A DNA stretch of 64,000 bases from Haberlea rhodopensis. Lineage: Eukaryota; Streptophyta; Magnoliopsida; Lamiales; Gesneriaceae. Position 1 is the first letter of the stretch; every line of letters starts with the position of its first letter. Positions 55,780-64,000 of this stretch are shown piece after piece. The notes beneath the pieces were generated by a model. That model was given only the letters and a program-made list of their open reading frames with translations. It was not told the DNA's origin and did no database searches. The translations under genes were made by a program, and so were the position numbers. The DNA is taken from NCBI GenBank assembly GCA_907163345.1, contig CAJQUN010000001.1, positions 4,278,001-4,342,000 of the forward strand, in the 5' to 3' direction.

Positions 55780-57528
55780 ATAATGTAGCTTTCATGTTGA
55801 TATCATTGGCATGACCATTAATTCATATATATATTTTTATATACTCGTTACGTGGTGTGGATTGCGGCCATAAGTTTAGGTAGACAGTTCACAGTTGGAC
55901 GCAATTAAACTTTGATTAAGTCTGGTCTTAATTCTTGATTAGTATACTATATGAATTGGCTCAGTTCAACGCAAAAGAATTGCGAAATTGTCAAAATGGT
56001 ATAAATTACAAAGACTCCATGCAAGTCTTTTTCTTGAAAGCAAGGTTGTGGTGGTATTCGCTTGCCAATTAGTGGGATGGTCAAATGGGATTAAATTTCT
56101 TTATAAATACATGTTTTGTCTCGTTTCATTTATTTTTCTTTGGAAAGGGAGAGGGAAGAAAATTCAAGTTATGAATCAAGAATCTCGTTTTTATATATAT
56201 AACAAGTGGTCTCAACAATTCTTCGTTGGGTTCGTGGATGGAGGTGAGATCATCTTCCGTCTAAGACATTACAAGTCTGGTCTATTGACAACCATGTGAT
56301 TCAACCCCTATTTTAACAACTACTATATTACTATGATTTTCATCAAATTTAACGCACGTTTTTTCAATAAATATGTCACTAAAACAGCGGGAGATAAAGA
56401 TAAGCGGAAGGAGACCATAAGCGTTAAGTCGTGAGTGGAGTCGGGGCCTATGCTAAATGCATTGTACAAGGTTAATAGTTGAACAATTCAATAATATCAT
56501 TGTAGGATCGAGCGCTTACCGCATTACCAATAACTATAGTTAAGAGTAATGTCGTAATTTCAATCTTTTCAATCATACACTCGCACTAGCGCCACATGTT
56601 CGACCGATCACAAAGCAGAGACAATTGTTGAACCCCAACAATCATTATTCCACTCATATTTTGTATAACATTTATGATTTTTGTGGAGAATCCATAATGT
56701 TAATCGAAAGCAACGAAGTTATATTTAACAAACTATATTGAGTAAATGTGTGTTTGGGAGATTGTATTGGAAAATGTGATATATGTATTTGATTTCATAA
56801 TTTGAAGGAAAATTCTATTACTATAATTCTTATAATTTGTTGGGTTGGAAGACTTATATCAAATATATCTAGACTTTAGTATTATAATTTATTTTTTCAA
56901 AAAAATTTAAAACATATAACTAGTTAAATAAAATATAATATGGATAATGAGGGGGAATATATTAGCAGAAATAGATTAAAATTTTATTTTAACCCTAATT
57001 CAGATCATACCTGAATCATGATATTCAATTTTATAAATATAATCGGGAGACTCAAAATCCAGTCATTATATAATAATCTTTTATATAAGTCACTAACAAT
57101 AGCCAAATAGGCTATTGGCCACCGCGCCTGATTGTCAACAAATGAGTTGGATAAGTCAACGCTACGTCACTGCTTACAGACCCGACAATGAGAGTTGTTT
57201 AGGTCAACAACCTCCCTACACAATTGTTGTTCGAATTTTGAAATCTTGGGGTCCATCGACAAATATTATATTAATAATAATAATATTCTCTAGCTACTCA
57301 CTTTTTTTGTAATTATCATTTCATTTTATTTTTAAATTGAAATGGTATAATTTTAAATTAAAAGAAAGTCTATGATTTTAAATTCTGAATAATTTATGTT
57401 TTCACCCTCCAACAATCCTTTAAATTTTAGTTTTTTTTATTATTTAAGAAAATTACTTTTGCTCCCTGAATTACAAATATATTCAAATGTCTTTTTTATG
57501 ATGATACAGCCGCAGTCGCAGCCACAGC
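55780..57528. other. AT-rich intergenic DNA, no gene seen
   Basis: An open frame at 55988-56299 has hydrophobic stretches but no family resemblance, so it is not called. Confidence 0.4.
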
Positions 57529-57910
57529 TAAAGGTGTCAAACAGGCTTGGTGACACACGCCCCGTGTTGATACAGTAACGAGTCTTGTCTGACACGGCCT
57601 GTGGACATGAAACTTTTTTATTTTTCGATCGGTAGCATTCGAAGCAAATGTATTCATTATATTTTAATGTTTTACTTCACCGATCGATCGACACTCAATA
57701 AAACCCAAAAAAATTAAAAAATAAGAATAATAAAAAAAATTGAAATGGGTCGTGTTGCACGACACGGGCACGACCCATGGCATGGCCCGCAGGGCTGTGC
57801 CTATGTGACGCGCTGGGCCATACCTTTTGTGGAAACAGGCTGTGCCGGCACGACCCATTTCCAAATCGTGCCTGCACGATTGTTTCGGCACCACCTGTTT
57901 GACAACTCTA
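57529..57910. mobile_element. hAT-like MITE, 382 bp
   Basis: Inverted ends TAAAGGTGTCAAACAGG and, on the other strand, TAGAGTTGTCAAACAGG. GC-rich inner repeats of CACGACCC and GGCACGAC follow. The flanks GCCACAGC (57521-57528) and GCCGCATC (57911-57918) agree at 6 of 8 bases and may be the target duplication. Confidence 0.72.
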
Positions 57911-57918
57911 GCCGCATC

Positions 57919-60900
57919 CGTTACCATGAGTGCGCACCGGGTAAAACCTTGGGTTGATGTAATAGCCTGTAAACCACGCTAACTACGTAAAATGCAGTAG
58001 GCAAACCCGATATGACAGGTTCAGATCGAGAAGTGTTGGCAGGGAGAATCGAACTCATGACATTACGGTCTCGAGCTCACGTATTCCACTGACTCAAACA
58101 TCCCCTTGGGGCATATATTCAAATGTTTTGCTTTCACAGCCAGTGGCCACCGATCTCCGCCTTCCCCAAAAATATATTTTCTTCATTTTTATGATTTTCA
58201 TGTACTATTTAATATGCCAAAAATTATAATTTACTTTCACATATTTAAAAATTTTAGTTTTCAACCCGCGCAAGACTGTGACCACAATATTTGTTTTTAT
58301 GTAAAATCCAAAAATCAAATTTTAAATTTTTTTTTTAAAAATAATATTGGGTATCAATGATGGCCATTATTATTTGTATGTTTTAAAATATTTGAGTGTC
58401 ACCGTTATTACTTAACGATCGACCATGTCTCATTCAGACATATGGCCTGGAGATTTAAATAAGTTAAATAGATATGAGTTTACATTCAACATAATAGTTT
58501 CATCATAATCTCAATCAACAACTCCCATACTAATACTTGATGAAGTAATTAATGAATGCTTAGCTTTACTTTTTGGGACTACGCATGTATTCAACTGTGT
58601 GGACTCCTACAGTGTATAAACAAACATCATCCCCCCGCACATCGCCGTTCATTGTACAATAGAAGAATCAACACTCGACTGCAGCCGTTGGGTCAATGAG
58701 TTAATGGGCGGCTGATGTAGTTCCATTGAGTGCACAATATCTCGAGTTTGGACCGTAGTCTCTGGACTTTGTTTGAGCCTTATTTATAAATCATTTCAAT
58801 ATGAATGAACAAACAATGATATGCGAGAGATAGAAACTGATACAAACGAGCTATCTTTTGTATCCAAATCTTTGGCTATAACCCATTGACCAAGGAACAT
58901 AGCAGGATGTCGCACAAATCAAACCATTTGGATCCTTAATGTGATCAAATGTAGAGATTACAAACATATGAGTTAAATGCTTTAATTACCTTTAAAACAA
59001 AAAAAATCTTATAAATTAATTAATTCATAACAAGATCATAAATACATGAGCAGTATGTTCCAATCAATTAGTATGTCACAATCGTGAAATTGTAACAGAA
59101 AAACCTCGTTAATTAAGCGTTTGTCATTTTACCAAAATTTATATTTGTAGTAATAACTGTAATCAAATATTTAAATCGTATATCAGCTCAAGTATATCGT
59201 TTCGATCGCTCTCATATCAAAGATAATTATTGTTCTCCAACAACCCATAATTACCAAAATTATTGTCTAAGTCGAATTGGGAAAAGAGGAGACAATCGAG
59301 CGTAGCATCCATATTGGTAAATACAATGCCTTATAATACATTTGAAAACTTACCGGCAGTCTGTTCAAGGTTCTAAACTCAACGATGGCAACTAAACACG
59401 AAAAATGACAAATGCTCCTGATGTTAATGTTAATACAACTCCTCTGCTGAATCATGAGAATTGATCACAAAATATATTATCTGTCTACCTAGTGATGGAT
59501 TTAGAATTTAGGTTGAGATGTAGCAAAAATAATAATAACATAAAAAACGAGGGGATATTTTCTTGAGGATAAATTACAATTTTAAGAGGTCAAAATATAA
59601 TTTTAGTAGGGAAATACAATTTTAGGTGATAACAAAAAAAAAAATATATATATATATATATATTCGAGGATCATTAACCAATCATTGGGTGTAGACGTTC
59701 TTAAACACTGTTACAAGTTTAAATTGGTTTTAGCTGACTGAATTTATTAAAAGATTGAATTGTTTTACAAATTTTATGTTTATTTTTATTTAAGTATAAA
59801 TAGAATTTACTAAATTGTAACTCAATATTTTTTTATTTTAATATAACTAAGTTCAATTAATTCAACAAAATAAATTTTTAAACAAAAGTTTAATAATAAT
59901 TATTTTAAAAATTATCTTTTCATTAAAATTATTACTAATTCACCTTAACTCACAAAATTATTAAAATTAAAACAATTATTCTACCCAAATAATTATATCA
60001 ATTAATTATCGAAATATAAACATTCATTAAGTTTATTACAGTTTTTAAATTTTCTTATTAACATAAAAATTTCATTAACACCACACTACCACAAATATCA
60101 TTCTGTTTTTATATTATTTTAAAAAAATTAATGGAGCTGCGGGCATAGCCCATCTGATAAAACAACTCTCTCCTTTTTAAGAGTGATTCGGTATCGAGTC
60201 TCGCAACAAAATATTTACTCTTAGTATGTCATGAATATTTCATGCTCATGTCACCATTATTAAACTGTGGGCAGATAGTAATTTGGGACCCCTGCTGTAT
60301 AGAGTTCTAGAAAATATTCGTAATTTAAACGAAGTCAATTCTAATTATATTAAATTAATATAATTTATTATTTTGAGGGAGATGACACAAATATAAAATA
60401 ATCAAGCATTCACGAGCTTCGCTAATATCGAAACTACATGACAAAAAATAATAAAAACTGGATACCTAAGTCAATCTAATGCTGTAAACTAACGTGCTAC
60501 ATTATTATATATTTTAGTATTATATAATTAAATATTCTGATAATACTTTTGACTTCTCATAGAATTTGAATACATACATTGTCTATCTAATATCCACTTG
60601 AGGTTTGAAATTTTGGTCACTAATTATCTAGATGATTGAGGACCATAATTAAATATATATATAAGTATTTTTATGTTATTTTTGCTCAGAGTTGAAAAAA
60701 GTTACTATTAAAATGAAAAAAAAACTTAATGAACTTCCAATTATTATCAAATTACTGCTACATAAGTACAAACCAGTGAAAAGACATCACATGATATCTT
60801 TATATAATTCTATTTTTTCTGATTATTTTCAGAGAAGTAATGGCAAAAGCAATTAAATAAAACTCAAAATCTAACTTTTTATTTGCAAAGCAGATACACA

Positions 60901-62910
60901 ATTATGAAACGCAATCACAAACATCCCATAATATTAATTGAGTAAGTTATGACAATGAACGATCGAAAGTCGATTAATGATTCACGAGTGTATTCTTATT
61001 AGATATTTAATTAATTTTTTTTAATAAATTGATCAAATTGATTTAATATATTTCAAATACATAATATATATACACTCATACTTAAAAAACGGATTTTTAT
61101 GAATTGTAAGGTCGTGTATTCGATTACCAAAAACTTGCAAATTATACAAGAAGAACGATCGGAACAAAACACGAATGTTGTCGATCATATACACTAAATA
61201 TATATCATTGAAAGTAAGCTTCAATGGAAAAAAAATAATTATATATACCTGATATAGGCTCTACTTATAGACAAACTCAATAATAAAATACATCATATTT
61301 TAATATAATAATTAAAACTAACATATCAACCATATTAAATTAATAATCCATAAATAAAGCCTACAAATTGCAAGTCATAACATAGACCAAATTTAGTACC
61401 TTCTATGGTCCAATAACATTCCGTATCTATCAGCTTTTATAAAATGAATAAATTCTTTTGAATTAAAAAACTATTAAATAATAAAAAAATTATACGTTGA
61501 ACCAGTCCTCACCCCATATGATAGAGACTTCTACGTGTAAAAATTGATAGAAAAAAGAATTAATTATTTGCTTTTGAATAGAAAAAAAAAGAATTAGCCA
61601 TACTTAATTATTTGCTTTTGAAATAGACTTGACTCGCGTCAAGCAATGTTTCGTCGACGGAACATGTGATTGGATCAGATCAGGTTCATATATTTTCAGG
61701 GCGAATGAAATTATATTTTATTCTTATTTAAAGTCATCAGATTCAAATTACCAATTTTATTTGATTCAACAGCACACAAATCATTTACGATATTTGAATG
61801 TTTTTTCTTAGTGCCATGCACTTATACTAGCAAACTAAAACATAATTTTGAATTGATTTTGAAAAATATATTTATCTATGTTTCTTATATATATAATATT
61901 GTTTCTCTAAAAAAAGCATGTAAAACTAGAAACAGAGAAGCAATTAATGAGATGATTTTATCTGCTTTAACTTGAGCGACGACAACTTTTTAATAAATTG
62001 AGTTTATTAAGCTATTCTTTTATTTTAATAGCAAGAATTCAATGTTTTTGTTTAAAAATAATTTTTTTTCGACTTTAAGCAAAATCAATACAGAAATATT
62101 TTGAATAAGCATTCCAAAACATGCCTGACAAGTTTAAATCATACGATCATAAGAGTTTTGACTTGACAAATTCAACATTAATCTCGCAAAGGCATTAGAC
62201 AACTTCAAACTCTTAACACGAGCCAAATCATACATGTTAATATTGAACAAATTTTATTTAGTTCTAGTTTGAGTGAATCGGGATTACTTGCTTATCAGAT
62301 AAAAAAACAGATTTTAAGTGTTTAATTTTCTTTCTTTATGTTGTTGTTTCTTTGAAGAAAAAAAAAAGCATCTAAAAACAAAAGCAAGTCATCAGATGTT
62401 TGTTCGTTATACTCTTTTTTTATTTAAACATCGAACATTCAATGATTTTTGTTTAGAAACAAATTTTTTTCAACGTTAAAGAAAAACAACAATGTTTTAA
62501 ATATTGAAAGTTACTTGAATACCAACAATCTCTATATACGTTTTGTTTTAAATAGACGGATGTGAAGTGTGAATATATATCTTTCATCCCAAAGTTGGAC
62601 GACCTCTTTCGATACCTTACGAATAACGGGAGTTTCGTGTACCGACGTTTGTCCCTTTTTATCCATGAATGTGACAATTAAATGAGACATAGGAAGAGAG
62701 TAAAAGTTTAAAATACAGGCATGAAGTGATGATTACTAAAGTCTTCATCAAATATGATAATTGATGGATTGATGGGAGAAAAAAAAAGAAGCGTTACATC
62801 CTTCCACACCATGACACCATTACCCATTTACCCCCACAAGTATTAACAGATCTTCCCATTTTACCCCTCCCCTAAAAAAGACATTAAATTTAACGAAAAA
62901 GGAAACTGAA
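57919..62910. other. AT-rich intergenic DNA, no gene seen
   Basis: Five kilobases with no supported gene. A (TA)n run lies at 59644-59662. A stretch at 57960-58110 and another at 60130-60300 are less AT-rich and may be retroelement debris. It should include the VQ gene's 3' UTR (below 62911). Confidence 0.4.
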
Positions 62911-63543
62911 TTACATGACTTTCCACGACTCCAGAGTCGGGAACCCACAAAAAGAGTCAAATTCAAGCCCGGCTGCCGCCGTGGCTCCGCTATCAGCAAC
63001 CCCTGCTGGCGGAGGTGTCAGATGAGACACCAGAGACCCACCAGCGGCGTCTAGAATAAACGCCGACGAGTCAATGGTGGTCAAGTCCAAACCCGGCTGA
63101 AGTCGACTCATTAGCCTATACGGCTCAGGCTTCAGCACCGGCGGGAAAGGAATATGCCGGTTCGAACCGCCAAAACTCACACCGGTTATCTGCTGCACCA
63201 TCTGCCTGAAATTCGAGGGATCAGCCGCAATGAACGTCGTGGTCGCACGCTTCGAGGCGCGTGGCTTCCGCTTCGTCACCCTACCTGTCGGGGCCATGCT
63301 CCGGCGCTGCTTCGTAACGAGCGGTTCGTTCTCTGATCCTCCGGAAGCCGTGGGTGTTGTGGTCGGCGTAGTATATGGAATGGCGACGAGAGCTTCCACC
63401 ATTTCAGCTGGGAAGAAGTCGTCTCTGTACGGGGATTCAAAAGACTCCTGCAGAGCTTTAGTTAGTGTCTCATTTTCCGTCGCAAGCAGGTCAGAAATCC
63501 ACGCGTCACCAATTGTCGGGCGAACCTGCCAGAGCTGCTCCAT
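62911..63543 (-). CDS. VQ-motif protein
   Basis: A complete intron-free frame of 210 residues. The VQ core FRQMVQQITG (residues 112-121, FxxxVQxxTG) is preceded by a basic nuclear-targeting stretch KRKPRASKRATTTFIAADPS. VQ proteins are small plant nuclear regulators that bind WRKY transcription factors and are often phosphorylated by MAP kinases. The N terminus MEQLWQVRPTIGDAWISDLL and the C terminus FDSFCGFPTLESWKVM are also conserved in the VQ4/15/24-type group. Start: first ATG. Lack of introns is typical. Neighbour order resembles that of Arabidopsis VQ24 (At3g56880) near ALADIN, by memory. Confidence 0.9.
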   Translation of the reverse strand: MEQLWQVRPTIGDAWISDLLATENETLTKALQESFESPYRDDFFPAEMVEALVAIPYTTPTTTPTASGGSENEPLVTKQRRSMAPTGRVTKRKPRASKRATTTFIAADPSNFRQMVQQITGVSFGGSNRHIPFPPVLKPEPYRLMSRLQPGLDLTTIDSSAFILDAAGGSLVSHLTPPPAGVADSGATAAAGLEFDSFCGFPTLESWKVM

Positions 63544-63840
63544 TACTCAAGAAAGTATCGGGAAAAAGTACGAAATCGAACAAAACCCACAACTTTAACC
63601 AACTCTTAAGGCAAAATCAGGAGATAGAGTGAAGAAAATGTGAAGAAATATAGCTGAACATTCAACTGAAGGGTAGAATTATGTGTGTTTGGGGGGTGAA
63701 TGGAGAAGAAGAGAGGGGGGGAGGGTTTAAATAAATAAGACGGTGTTGGGGACTGTGGGGATAGAGGAAACCGCGTGATTAGGAACACGTGGCAGGATGA
63801 CATGTACGGACAACTTACCAATTGTTAAATTTAATTTTGA
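63544..63840 (-). promoter_or_regulatory. VQ gene leader and core promoter
   Basis: On the minus strand a TATA-like TTATTTATTTAAAC lies near 63740-63727, followed by a pyrimidine-rich leader (CCCCCCCTCTCTTCTTCTCC, about 63721-63700) and AACTTCAACC-type sequence to the ATG. Pyrimidine patches downstream of the TATA box are usual in plant promoters. An ACGTG core (63788-63792, AACACGTGGC) lies upstream as a G-box. Confidence 0.5.
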
Positions 63841-64000
63841 CAGTACGTCGGCTTGGGTTTTACTGCGAACCGAATTAAGCGTGAATTGATTTTGGTTTTC
63901 GTTTATTACCGCAACGATTTCAATAATTTGAAAATTGAAATCCAGTCAAATTAAAAACAGCAATTTTAAAATCTATATATTTCAAAATCACCCGGACAAT

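Noticed and set aside
55988..56299. 103-codon plus-strand frame with hydrophobic stretches
   Set aside because: No recognisable family, AT-rich context, no promoter or splice context.
1..64000. tRNA and rRNA genes
   Set aside because: No cloverleaf with A and B boxes or rRNA segment was recognised by eye; a tRNAscan run would be decisive.

Overview
The window is nuclear DNA of a flowering plant, almost certainly a eudicot. It is AT-rich, its genes are split by introns, it carries plant-only families (cytochrome c oxidase subunit 5C, a VQ-motif protein, plastid ribosomal protein PSRP5), and it is crowded with plant transposable elements and one endogenous plant pararetrovirus. The species cannot be named from the sequence.

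Host genes. Seven are supported, six of them on the minus strand: the 3' end of a degenerate protein-kinase-like gene (1-602, +); COX5C (1646-1840, -) with a leader intron; a DHHC palmitoyltransferase (12801-19075, -, 5 coding exons); a single-exon SUVH1/3-type SRA-SET protein (28357-30465, -); PSRP5/cL37 (33302-34908, -, 2 exons); the nucleoporin ALADIN (37340-42866, -, 14 exons, one intron being U12-type AT-AC); and a VQ protein (62911-63543, -). The order VQ, ALADIN, PSRP5, DHHC matches, from memory, the neighbourhood around At3g56880-At3g56930 in Arabidopsis. This looks like an old collinear block into which SUVH and many mobile elements have been placed. The gene products work in separate places (nuclear pore, plastid ribosome, chromatin, mitochondrial respiration, membrane lipidation), so there is no operon-like functional unit.

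Mobile and viral DNA. From left to right: a decayed caulimovirid copy of about 6.9 kb (3.79-10.72 kb, -) with promoter and tRNA-Met primer site; a MITE (11.9 kb); an RTE-type LINE in the third intron of the palmitoyltransferase gene (14.19-17.36 kb); a 4.3 kb Mutator-like element with a perfect 10-bp target duplication (19493-23810), carrying a plant-mobile-domain (PMD) gene tail-to-tail with a broken MURA-type transposase and with terminal repeats built of 21-bp palindromes; a second, decayed PMD gene (24.4-26.5 kb); a truncated RTE tail (32.6 kb); a Tourist-like MITE (43.7 kb); a 752-bp TRIM element (44435-45186) inside a minisatellite; a fragment of a GH81 glucanase gene beside a solo LTR (45.4-45.9 kb); a complete but dead Ty1/copia element (46610-53888) whose reverse transcriptase is split by a 1724-bp solo LTR (50712-52435) full of short palindromes; and two hAT-like MITEs (55.4 and 57.5 kb).

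The rest (about 10.7-11.9, 26.5-28.3, 31.2-32.6, 34.9-37.3 and 57.9-62.9 kb) is AT-rich DNA in which I see no gene. The most unusual items are the PMD-MULE with palindrome-array termini, the AT-AC intron of ALADIN, the pararetroviral copy with an unassigned downstream ORF, and the nested TRIM and solo-LTR structures.
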